Shown here: positions 6,966-15,091 of the stretch, in pieces | How positions within the stretch are numbered: position 1 is the stretch's first letter | How the letters are laid out: each line of letters begins with the position of its first letter | Source: Sulfopaludibacter sp035606355 | GTDB lineage: Bacteria > Acidobacteriota > Terriglobia > Bryobacterales > Bryobacteraceae | Assembly (NCBI GenBank): GCA_035606355.1 | Contig: DATNFO010000080.1 | Span: 1 to 64,000, forward strand | Direction of reading: 5' to 3' | DNA: 64,000 nucleotides | The notes under the pieces: generated by a model | Databases searched by the model: none | What the model was told of the DNA's origin: nothing | Seen by the model: the letters and a program-made list of their open reading frames with translations, nothing else | Translations under genes and position numbers: made by a program

Positions 6966-9900
6966 TCAGAAATGTACCCTGAGTTCGAGGACCATCTGCC
7001 GCGGATCGAATGTGTTCATGTTATGGCTGCCGTAGGTGGCGGCGGACTGTCCTTCGCCCGCCAGCAAGCCCTGCGCCGGCACATTCGATACCTGGATGCC
7101 GCCCAGGCCCATGTTATAGGAGCCCGTCCGGAACTGGGTGTGGTTGAGCGCATTGGTGACGTTCGCCATGAAGCTGAAGACGTACCTCTCCTTCAACCGG
7201 AAATCGCGCGACAACGTCAGGTCCAGGTTGTTCCGTCCGGGACCGCGCAGGCCGGTGTAATCGATGGCGGCGTTGCCCGTCCAGTACAAATCCGACTGAG
7301 GCGTCCCGTTGGCGGTCGTCAGAGTCTGCCCTATGAAGGCATCGGGATTGTACATGAGATAGCAGTTCGCGCATGGCGTGTAGGTCCGGCCGTCGGGCAA
7401 AGTCACGCTGGTTTTTCCGTTGTACCACTTCTGATACGAGGAGGGCAGTACCAGCGGTTCGCCCGGATTGCGGTTGGGGCGGCCATCCAGCGAGTTGCCG
7501 TTGGCGCCCGTCGGCGAAAGCGGGAAGCCCTTCTGCCAGGTGTACACGGGAGCGAGACGCCATCCGCCCGCGATCATGCGCGCCACGGCATTCTGCGACG
7601 CGATTTTGTGTCCCTGGCCGAACGGCAGTTCGTAAATTGCGGTCACCACCACACGGTGCGGTACGTCGGAATAAGACAACCGCTTGTTGTTGTTCCAGTT
7701 CAACAGATCCAGGACGCCGTTAAATCCGCCCCCGCCGCTGCCCACGTTGTCGGAAAAGCCCTGGGTGTCCTGCAGCGCCGTGTAACCTGTGTCGGTCGAT
7801 TTGGACCACGTGTAATTGGCGTCGATCAGAGTGCCGTGCGCGAATGTGTGCCGGAACCTCACCTTCAGTGCGTTGAAATCGCTTATGCCCTGGTCCCGTT
7901 CCACGCTATCGCCAAGCAGCGGCAGGTACGGATAGTAAGTGTCGATCATCGGGATGTTGGCCTGCGCCAGCGTGCCCACAAACGGCAGCAGGCCGCCCGT
8001 TTTCGGTTGCAGAGGATTCGGCACGTTCGCCGTGCACGGGTTATTGCTCGCGTTGCTGGCGATATAAGTGGCCCGGCAATTTGCCAGCACGCTCGCCGGC
8101 ACAAGCTGATTGTTCTGCACGGGCACCCTGGCCTGGATCAGATGAGTGCCGTAATTTCCGGTATAACCGGCCGATATGAACCACGTGCGTCCGATCTGCC
8201 GCTCCACGAAGATGTTCCACATATGCACGCGCGCCGGATGCTCGTTGTTGTAATCGAAAAACACCGCGCTGGTTCCGTATTGCGTCGCGGAGGCGGAGTT
8301 GGCGCCCGAAACGGGGATCAGCGGGCTTGAGACCGGATCGGAGAAGTGACCCACGATGACCCCGTTCGGGTTAGTCCCGTAGGGTAGCACCTGAGTTCCC
8401 GGCGTAAACGCGCCCATGTTATAAACGTACGGCCCGTCGAACCATCCGGTATTATTGGGTCCGAACGCGATGCCGTAACCGCCGCGAATTACTGTATCGT
8501 TTCCGAGCCGGTATGCCGCGCCCAGGCGCGGGCCAAAGTCGTTCCACGTGGTTCGCCAGATGTTGCGGTCGAGCCCGTTCGACCCGGGAAATACCACTTC
8601 GCCCGTATACTGCCCGATCGGGCTACCCGTCTCCGTGAACGGACTCGGCGCCCCGAGATTCACCACGCTCGAACGGTTGTAACGGTCGGTCGAGGCTGGC
8701 TGCAGTTCCCAGCGCAGCCCCAGATTCACCGTCAGCCGCGAGGTGGCGCGCCAATCGTTTTGCGTGAAGAGTCCCAGGTATTTGCTCGTCAGTGCCGGCC
8801 GGACGGAAGGACTCGGCGGAATCAGCCAGCCGCCCGCACCCGTCAGGATCGTCGCGCCGGAGAAGCCTTGCTGCGAAATCGCATTGTTGTTCGTGCTGCC
8901 GCCGCTCGCGGTCACGTTCTGCACCGTAAAGCTTCCGGGGCTGGTGCCGGTGTACTCGGCCGCTGCAAACTGGTAGTCCGTATAGTTTCCCTGGTAGGCG
9001 CGAAATTCCGCGCCCGCCTTCAAACTCCACTTACCGGAGATCTTAGTAACTGTGCCGTTCAGCGTCGTATTGGTCTGGCGTTCGTGCTTACTGTTGTACT
9101 GCGTGAACGCCGCGCTCGTATACCGCCCAGGCGATTGGATATCCGGAGCCGCGCCGAAATCCGGCATAGCCGTTTGCACCGAAGACGGAATTCCCAGCGC
9201 ACTATAATCGGTGGCCGTAAATGGCTGCGGCGGATACGACAAATAGTTGCTGTGAATCCGATTGATGCCGCCGCGCACGTCGAGCACCAGCGTGGGACTC
9301 AGAATCACGGTGTCCCCAAGCTGCATATACGGGTTGTCGTCGGATACCTGCCGCGGACCCGCCGCTCCACCGCCGCTGAATCCGCTGAGCGCCGTCGCCG
9401 GACCGAACCACTGGCTATTGGCGCCAAACGGGCTCGGCGTGTTGATGGTGCCTATGGAAACGCCGCCGCTCGCGTACACCGAGTGCCTCCCGGTGTGATA
9501 ATCCATTCGGCTATTGTTGCTGCTGCGCGAAAACGAGCGTATTCCCTGAGTCAGGAAGTTCTGCGTCTCAAAGGCGTCAATCGCGGAACGGTTCGGCAAT
9601 GGCCAGATGCTCATCAGCTTCAGAGCCTGCGGACTCGGATTCGGGATGATGGCATTGGGATACGGCACGCGCGTCCACACCGTGGCGCCCGTCTGTGTGG
9701 CGTCGTTGGGGTCGTAGATTGTCGCCGGGGTCGGAGTCCCGCCCGTTCCCGAAACCATCGTCTGGCTGAAATCGCCCGCGCGTTCGGCAGCCGTTGGAAC
9801 CGTCCACAGCCACTGCGGCGTGTCTTTGTGGCGCATCAGTTCGTAACTCGTGAAGAAGAAGAGCTTATCTTTGATCACGCGCCCGCCGACGGTGCCGCCG

Positions 9901-10790
9901 ATGTCGTTCACGCGAAATCGTGCCCGGGCAATGTTGTTGGCATTGTTGCTGAACGTGTTTGCATTGAAAGCCTCGTTCCGCTGCCGGTCGTAAACACTGC
10001 CGTGAAACTGGTTCGTGCCGCTCTTGGTCGCCATTTTGATGGCGCCCATGCCGCGCCCGAACTCCGCGGTGAAATTGCTGTTCACCACGCGAACTTCCTG
10101 CAAACTGTCCGTGTTCGGCAGCACCGCCGCCTCGTTCCAGGCGCCGCTCGTCACGCTCAACCCATCCAACTGAATGGACGAGGAAAACGCCGCCGCACCA
10201 TCTACGTTCAGCGCCGAAAGCCAGCGCCGGCCGTCGTAGCCGATTCCAAAAGACTGCGGCGAAGTCGAATCGCTCATTTCGCTCCGGCCCACCACGCCGT
10301 CCAGCAGCGACGCATAATAGAGCGGGTTCTGATTGATGTTCGCTACCGAGTCAATCACCTTTTCGCTGACTGCGTTTTCGACAGTCGTCGTGTCGGCCTG
10401 CAACTGTTCCGCCGTCGCCATCACCTCGATCTGCGACGAGACCTTCGATAGCTGCAGCGGGACATCCGCGCGGACCGTGTTCCCCGCAACCACCGTGACG
10501 CCGGTAACTTTATAGACCGGAAAACCCGCGGCTGTAACGCTCACCGTGTACGTGCCGGCCTTCAAATACGGCACCGTGAACTCGCCGCTCTCGTTGGTGG
10601 TCGCCGAATACGAAAAGTGGGTCTCGTTTTCCACGACTTCGACTTTGGCATTCGGCACCGCCGCTTTCTGCGGATCCGTGACGATGCCTGTGATCACTCC
10701 GGAATTGATCTGTGCTGCCGCGGGGACCGCAGACAGCGCCATCAGCGCCAGGACCGCGCAAACGTTGAATGTTTTGGCCAATAATCTCAT
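6966..10790 (-). CDS. Oar-like TonB-dependent outer-membrane receptor
   Basis: The protein is 1274 residues with a signal peptide ending AAAQ, a carboxypeptidase-regulatory-like domain (~30-110, GVITGIVTDPQKAAVPNAKV) and a plug (~130-260) with QLDGLSV and FTAEFGRGMGAIKMATKSG. A long outer-membrane barrel follows, ending in LELRVHF with a C-terminal aromatic residue as required for BAM insertion. The ATG at 10790 is one base after the upstream gene's TGA; an in-frame ATG at 10802 overlaps that gene. It should import an oligosaccharide or similar ligand for the neighbouring hydrolases. No partner SusD is present, which is usual in Acidobacteria. Confidence 0.9.
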   Translation of the reverse strand: MRLLAKTFNVCAVLALMALSAVPAAAQINSGVITGIVTDPQKAAVPNAKVEVVENETHFSYSATTNESGEFTVPYLKAGTYTVSVTAAGFPVYKVTGVTVVAGNTVRADVPLQLSKVSSQIEVMATAEQLQADTTTVENAVSEKVIDSVANINQNPLYYASLLDGVVGRSEMSDSTSPQSFGIGYDGRRWLSALNVDGAAAFSSSIQLDGLSVTSGAWNEAAVLPNTDSLQEVRVVNSNFTAEFGRGMGAIKMATKSGTNQFHGSVYDRQRNEAFNANTFSNNANNIARARFRVNDIGGTVGGRVIKDKLFFFTSYELMRHKDTPQWLWTVPTAAERAGDFSQTMVSGTGGTPTPATIYDPNDATQTGATVWTRVPYPNAIIPNPSPQALKLMSIWPLPNRSAIDAFETQNFLTQGIRSFSRSSNNSRMDYHTGRHSVYASGGVSIGTINTPSPFGANSQWFGPATALSGFSGGGAAGPRQVSDDNPYMQLGDTVILSPTLVLDVRGGINRIHSNYLSYPPQPFTATDYSALGIPSSVQTAMPDFGAAPDIQSPGRYTSAAFTQYNSKHERQTNTTLNGTVTKISGKWSLKAGAEFRAYQGNYTDYQFAAAEYTGTSPGSFTVQNVTASGGSTNNNAISQQGFSGATILTGAGGWLIPPSPSVRPALTSKYLGLFTQNDWRATSRLTVNLGLRWELQPASTDRYNRSSVVNLGAPSPFTETGSPIGQYTGEVVFPGSNGLDRNIWRTTWNDFGPRLGAAYRLGNDTVIRGGYGIAFGPNNTGWFDGPYVYNMGAFTPGTQVLPYGTNPNGVIVGHFSDPVSSPLIPVSGANSASATQYGTSAVFFDYNNEHPARVHMWNIFVERQIGRTWFISAGYTGNYGTHLIQARVPVQNNQLVPASVLANCRATYIASNASNNPCTANVPNPLQPKTGGLLPFVGTLAQANIPMIDTYYPYLPLLGDSVERDQGISDFNALKVRFRHTFAHGTLIDANYTWSKSTDTGYTALQDTQGFSDNVGSGGGGFNGVLDLLNWNNNKRLSYSDVPHRVVVTAIYELPFGQGHKIASQNAVARMIAGGWRLAPVYTWQKGFPLSPTGANGNSLDGRPNRNPGEPLVLPSSYQKWYNGKTSVTLPDGRTYTPCANCYLMYNPDAFIGQTLTTANGTPQSDLYWTGNAAIDYTGLRGPGRNNLDLTLSRDFRLKERYVFSFMANVTNALNHTQFRTGSYNMGLGGIQVSNVPAQGLLAGEGQSAATYGSHNMNTFDPRQMVLELRVHF

Positions 10791-10791
10791 C

Positions 10792-12840
10792 TCAAACCTC
10801 AATCACGATCGCTTGATGTCCTTCCACCTGAGGGACCGTAAACACGCTATATCCGCTCTCGTGCCGAACGGGCAGTTCGGCGCCTGCCGGTACAAGCCGA
10901 ACGCGCTTGGGCGCCGGCGTCCTCACTTCCAAACGCACATTCTTCAGCAACCCCGCCTCTTCGATAATGTCCAGGTTCGGCGCGCGGCGCGTGCACGGAT
11001 AATGTAGCAGGTGCAGCACGAGCCGGCGCTCGTCCCTTTGCTCGCCTAACGTCACCTGCGCGGTGGAAGGGAGGTTCTGCGCGCGCAACACCGGTTCCGG
11101 CATCAGACGGCGGATCAACTCCGCGATCACCTGCTTGTACACGCCGTAGCCGTCCGCCGCATACGAAGTGAAGATTGGATTCGCCACGTACGCGGTCCGT
11201 CCGCGGAGCACCACGAACGGCTCCGCCGTGCGCCGGTCGCACGGGGTCTGGACATGCGAGCTGTAATGCTCCGGCGAGCGGTCGAAGTACGGGTGCCCGT
11301 ATGTCGCCAGCACCTCCGCATCCCGTGCCGCCGCGATGCTGACCCCGCGCTGGTACAGGAAATATGGATACTCCGGCAGACCTGGGAAGCAGTCCGTTTT
11401 CGCGAAGAAAAACTCGTCCCGGTACTTGGATTGGCCCAGGTACTTGACGCCAAACTCCGAAATTGCGAAGTCGCCGCGCCCGGCGTCCAGCAGGCTCCGG
11501 TGGGTCGCGAGCAGCGCTCCACCGGCTGCCATGTAGCGCCGCAATTTCTCGACCAATCCCGGCGATGGGGGAATTTCATCCGGCAGAATGATGAGGCGGT
11601 AATCCTCGAGCCGCGACTCGAGGTCCAGAATGTCGAACTGCTGGTGCAACTCGACCAGCATGTTCGTGAATCCGATGTCCGGGGTGGTCAGGCCCGATGT
11701 GGTTTCGGGCATCGCCACCGCCGTCGAGATCACCCCGATATCCGTGACTGCCCGTGTCCCGCGCGCATACTCTTCGAGCGCGGCGACCTTCTCGTAGATC
11801 CGGCCGACGCGATCGTACGTGGCGTGGTCCAGCTTTCCGCGCGGATGGAGTTGATCTCCGACGCAACACCGCGTCCCGTTGGCCAGGAAGCTCAATACTT
11901 CGAAGTCAAGCGCCGCCTGATTTTTCAAGCCTCCGAAATCGCCCCACGACTTGTGAAAGCGCCCGTTCATCCCGACCAACTGCTTGCCCAATGTTCGCAT
12001 GTGCCGCGTCCGCTGCTGCAAATGCGTATACCCCCACCCGCCGGTGGGTAAAGACTCGATTTCGATGTGGCTGTAGTTCTCCAACTCGTCCCGGATACCC
12101 AATACCGTGCGGCTATTATAAAAGACCAATGCTTCAGGCCAATGACGATGCACAAGGGCGGTCAGCCGCGCCTCCGCCTTTTTCGCCACCCGCTTGTTGT
12201 GCCGTTTGATGTCCGCGGGCGAATCGGCGAGGCCGAGTTGCGCCCGCTCCTCGCGGCACCACCGGCAGAAGCAACCCGCCGGCGGCGTCCACGCGATATC
12301 GAACCATGCGCCATCGGCACGGTACCGGGTCAGAATCTCCTCGTTTTCCCGCTCGACCTGGTCCAGGTAGGGAGAGTTCAGGCAGACCTGCTGCCACTCG
12401 ACACCGTTATTGTGACCGCCAAAGATTACCGGCTTGCCGTCGCGATCCAAAATCCGCCACTCCGGGTGACGCGAGGCCGCCAGTGCATCCCACGTCAGGC
12501 AGTAGTAATAGTTGACGGCAATTCCCGCCGGTCGCAGCGCCCCGATCATGCGGCCCAGCAGATCGATCTTCAGTGAGGGATGCTTTGCCGCGATCGCCGT
12601 ATCGTAATAGGCGTATCCGTGCTGGCATTTGGCGAAGACATTGATTGAGTTCACCCGGGCTTTTTGCAAAACGCCGAGGAACTCACTGGCGTCGAAGTCC
12701 CGGCCGACATCCGGTATCCACTGGCCGGTATGGAAGTCCAGGTGCACCTGGCGGAAAGGCAGGTCGCGCACCCGGCCGCTGTTTTCGGCCGCCACTACCA
12801 TTGCCGTCCCGCTCACAGTCAGGAATGTTCGGCGCGTCAT
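10792..12840 (-). CDS. Tat-exported GHL6 / beta-galactosidase-like hydrolase
   Basis: The 682-residue protein starts at ATG 12840 with MTRRTFLTVSG, a Tat signal, preceded by GAGAGA. Residues ~40-330 form a TIM barrel like the hypothetical glycosyl hydrolase 6 family (HLDFHTGQW, INVFAKCQHGYAYYD, NYYYCLTWDALAASRHPEW, DGAWFDIAW). Residues ~400-600 resemble the beta-galactosidase trimerisation domain, a glutamine-amidotransferase-like fold (LIILPDE, AAGGALLATHR). The longer ORF upstream is Pro-rich and unlikely. It is the first gene of the operon and is divergent from the membrane regulator that probably controls it. The substrate is unknown. Confidence 0.75.
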   Translation of the reverse strand: MTRRTFLTVSGTAMVVAAENSGRVRDLPFRQVHLDFHTGQWIPDVGRDFDASEFLGVLQKARVNSINVFAKCQHGYAYYDTAIAAKHPSLKIDLLGRMIGALRPAGIAVNYYYCLTWDALAASRHPEWRILDRDGKPVIFGGHNNGVEWQQVCLNSPYLDQVERENEEILTRYRADGAWFDIAWTPPAGCFCRWCREERAQLGLADSPADIKRHNKRVAKKAEARLTALVHRHWPEALVFYNSRTVLGIRDELENYSHIEIESLPTGGWGYTHLQQRTRHMRTLGKQLVGMNGRFHKSWGDFGGLKNQAALDFEVLSFLANGTRCCVGDQLHPRGKLDHATYDRVGRIYEKVAALEEYARGTRAVTDIGVISTAVAMPETTSGLTTPDIGFTNMLVELHQQFDILDLESRLEDYRLIILPDEIPPSPGLVEKLRRYMAAGGALLATHRSLLDAGRGDFAISEFGVKYLGQSKYRDEFFFAKTDCFPGLPEYPYFLYQRGVSIAAARDAEVLATYGHPYFDRSPEHYSSHVQTPCDRRTAEPFVVLRGRTAYVANPIFTSYAADGYGVYKQVIAELIRRLMPEPVLRAQNLPSTAQVTLGEQRDERRLVLHLLHYPCTRRAPNLDIIEEAGLLKNVRLEVRTPAPKRVRLVPAGAELPVRHESGYSVFTVPQVEGHQAIVIEV

Positions 12841-12955
12841 GCCGTCTCTCGGGTGGGGCCGTTCCGGCGGTCGAGGCGTCGTCTCCACCGGGGGGCGCAG
12901 CATTTGCCGGCGTTCACTGTGGTAGAGTAGCGATGAAACTGCGGTCTGTGCAGTG

Positions 12956-12981
12956 TTTCACCGTGTCGTTACACGGTGAAA
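12956..12981. promoter_or_regulatory. Perfect 11-bp-arm palindrome over the regulator's translation start
   Basis: TTTCACCGTGT and ACACGGTGAAA flank CGTT, forming a perfect inverted repeat between the divergent operon and the regulator. The 3' arm contains GGTGA, the only Shine-Dalgarno-like element for the GTG at 12986. The palindrome could be a protein operator, or an RNA hairpin that hides the ribosome-binding site, or both. Confidence 0.6.
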
Positions 12982-12985
12982 AGTA

Positions 12986-14350
12986 GTGAAAGAGGCTTCC
13001 TTGCAGAAGCAATGGGATCTGGCCGAAGTACCTCAGGAGCTTGAAGATCGAGCCGAATGGCAGCTCGTCCAGCGGATCGTCGCGAGCCCGCAGTTCGCCA
13101 GGGCCACGCGTCTCAAAAGCTTCCTTCAGTACGTCGCCCAATGCGCCCTGCTCCATCGCTCCGAACAGGTGACGGAGCAGCAGGTCGGCATGCATGTTTT
13201 CGGCCGGCCAGCGGACTACAGCGCCGGCGAAGACAACATCGTCCGTTCGCAGGCGCGCTTCCTCCGCGCCAAGCTGGGCGAGTACTTCGACAGCCCCGCC
13301 GGACGCGGGGAACTCCTCGTCCTCACCATACCCAAAGGAACCTATCTTCCACAGTTCCTGCCGCGTCCCACGGAACCGGTCGCGGCGGACGCCACGGTGA
13401 ACGACGACGCTTCGTCCGTTTCGGCTCAGCCGGGGCGAAAAACTGAACCTGAAGCCGGGAGCGCGGGCGCAACCGCGGGGCGACGCTCACCCTGGCCCTG
13501 GATCGGTCTGACGTCGCTCGCCCTACTCTTGGCCGTGTGGGTCTTCTCCCAGCGGGCGACGACAACGGCGTCTGCTCCCACGCCTGGCGACCGCCTCTGG
13601 GCCCGCCTTTTCGACCCCCACCGCGCCACCACGATCGTCGCCGCCGACTATATTTTCTCCATGATCCAGGAGGCAGCCGGCCGCCCCCTGACCCTGGATG
13701 AATATCTGGGCGCCGACTACTTCAACCGGGTCGCACAACTCAATGCCGCTTCGGGTCTGGAACGACTTTTCCCGGACATTGCGCTCCGTCACTACACCGG
13801 CTTCGAAAACGTCACCAGCGTCGGCAGCATCGTCCGCTTGAAGCTGGCGCAAGGTACCCAAACCCGAATCCGCTTTGCGCGCGACCTCAGCATGCGCGAT
13901 CTCGCTTCCAGCAACGCCATCCTGCTCGGCAGCAAGCAGTCGAACCCCTGGGTTCAACTCTTCGACAGCAAACTCAACTTCCGCTTCGAGTACCAGAACG
14001 CCGATCACAACATCAACATCCGCAATGTTGCGCCGCAACCTGGGGAACAGCCTGAGTATCGGCCCAGCCCACTCGATGCCACCACGCGCGACATCTACGG
14101 GGTCCTCGCATTCCTGCCCAATCTCAACGGCGAAACCAATGTCCTCATCCTGGAAGGCACCTCCATGGCTGCCACGGAGGCCTGTCTCGAGATCACCGGC
14201 AACGCGGCCCTGTTCCGGGAGCTCACTCACCGTCTGCAGGCCGACGGCTTCGGCGCCGAATTCCCGCATTTTGAAGCGCTCATCCGCACCCGTACGACGA
14301 GCGGGGTCGCCGGTGAGATGTCGATCGTGGCGGTACGCCGGTTGCGTTGA
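12986..14350 (+). CDS. Membrane-anchored winged-helix regulator of the hydrolase locus
   Basis: The 454-residue protein has an N-terminal DNA-binding domain (~20-130, ending LTIPKGTYLPQF) of the winged-helix type common in Solibacter relatives. A Pro/Ala linker and a single transmembrane segment (~170-190, WIGLTSLALLLAVWVF) follow, then a ~260-residue periplasmic domain. This ToxR/CadC-like layout suggests it senses a ligand outside and acts directly on DNA. The start is GTG at 12986, 6 nt after GGTGA in the palindrome. Its divergent position implies control of the GHL6-TonB-phosphoesterase-GH36 operon. Confidence 0.7.
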   Translation: MKEASLQKQWDLAEVPQELEDRAEWQLVQRIVASPQFARATRLKSFLQYVAQCALLHRSEQVTEQQVGMHVFGRPADYSAGEDNIVRSQARFLRAKLGEYFDSPAGRGELLVLTIPKGTYLPQFLPRPTEPVAADATVNDDASSVSAQPGRKTEPEAGSAGATAGRRSPWPWIGLTSLALLLAVWVFSQRATTTASAPTPGDRLWARLFDPHRATTIVAADYIFSMIQEAAGRPLTLDEYLGADYFNRVAQLNAASGLERLFPDIALRHYTGFENVTSVGSIVRLKLAQGTQTRIRFARDLSMRDLASSNAILLGSKQSNPWVQLFDSKLNFRFEYQNADHNINIRNVAPQPGEQPEYRPSPLDATTRDIYGVLAFLPNLNGETNVLILEGTSMAATEACLEITGNAALFRELTHRLQADGFGAEFPHFEALIRTRTTSGVAGEMSIVAVRRLR

Positions 14351-14503
14351 TCAAAGCACGTCAGTTACTGATTTCAGATTTCAGCAGTTACAGCCAAAAT
14401 CGACAGTTTCAACGGTTCATCTTACGTAACACTTACGTGGGAACCGATATGTATTCGCGATTTGTTGCGGATCGTGCGTCGATGAAATAGACTGATTCGC
14501 TGA

Positions 14504-15091
14504 ATGTCGGGCACTCAGGATTCCGACGAGATTCCAGCGCTTTTGCAGCGGGCGGCGCTTGGTGATGGTGAGGCGAGGAGCGCGCTCATGGAATCGCTCG
14601 AACGCGAACTGCGCCGCCTCGCCGCCGTTCATATGCGCCGCGAACGCCCTGGCCACACTTTGCAAGCCACGGCCCTCGTCAACGAGGTCTTCCTGCGGCT
14701 TTTTGGGTCGGACGCTCAGCAGGCGATTCAGTGGGCGGGACGCCAGCATTTCCTCAGTGCTGCCTCCCAAGCCATGCGACGCATTCTGGTGGATTATGCC
14801 CGTCAACGCGCCGCCGGTAAGCGGGGCGGAATTGCCGCCCACCTCGATGCCGCCGACGCCACTGTGGACGGACTCAGCCCCGACGTGATCGACGTCCATA
14901 CCGCTCTGGAAGAGTTTGGCCGAATCGCGCCGCGACAGGCACAATTGGTGGAGCTGCGCTTCTTCGGAGGCCTGACGTTGGAGGAATCCGCCGGCGTGCT
15001 TGGCATTTCCGCGCGACTTGCGGACAAAGACTGGGCATTGGCGCGCGCGTGGCTTCGACGAAGGCTGAAGGACGCAACCAGAGACGGTTAG
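14504..15091 (+). CDS. ECF-type RNA polymerase sigma factor
   Basis: The 195-residue protein resembles the ECF sigma factors abundant in Acidobacteria and Planctomycetes (PF07638). Region 2 includes ATALVNEVFLRLFG (~55-68) and FLSAASQAMRRILVDYARQR (~83-102). Region 4 includes VELRFFGGLTLEESAGVLGIS (~148-168), the helix-turn-helix for the -35 box. No anti-sigma gene is adjacent. Instead the gene converges with, and overlaps by 4 bp, a kinase gene. A phosphorylation link with that kinase is possible but only inferred from position. The 150 bp before it hold no gene. Confidence 0.85.
   Translation: MSGTQDSDEIPALLQRAALGDGEARSALMESLERELRRLAAVHMRRERPGHTLQATALVNEVFLRLFGSDAQQAIQWAGRQHFLSAASQAMRRILVDYARQRAAGKRGGIAAHLDAADATVDGLSPDVIDVHTALEEFGRIAPRQAQLVELRFFGGLTLEESAGVLGISARLADKDWALARAWLRRRLKDATRDG

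Noticed and set aside
8760..10451. 563-codon plus-strand ORF opposite the TonB receptor
   Set aside because: The translated sequence is Arg-rich and lacks domains; the receptor on the other strand is unambiguous.
14439..14480. GGGAACC as an ECF-type -35 for autoregulation of the sigma factor
   Set aside because: No matching -10 element at the expected distance.
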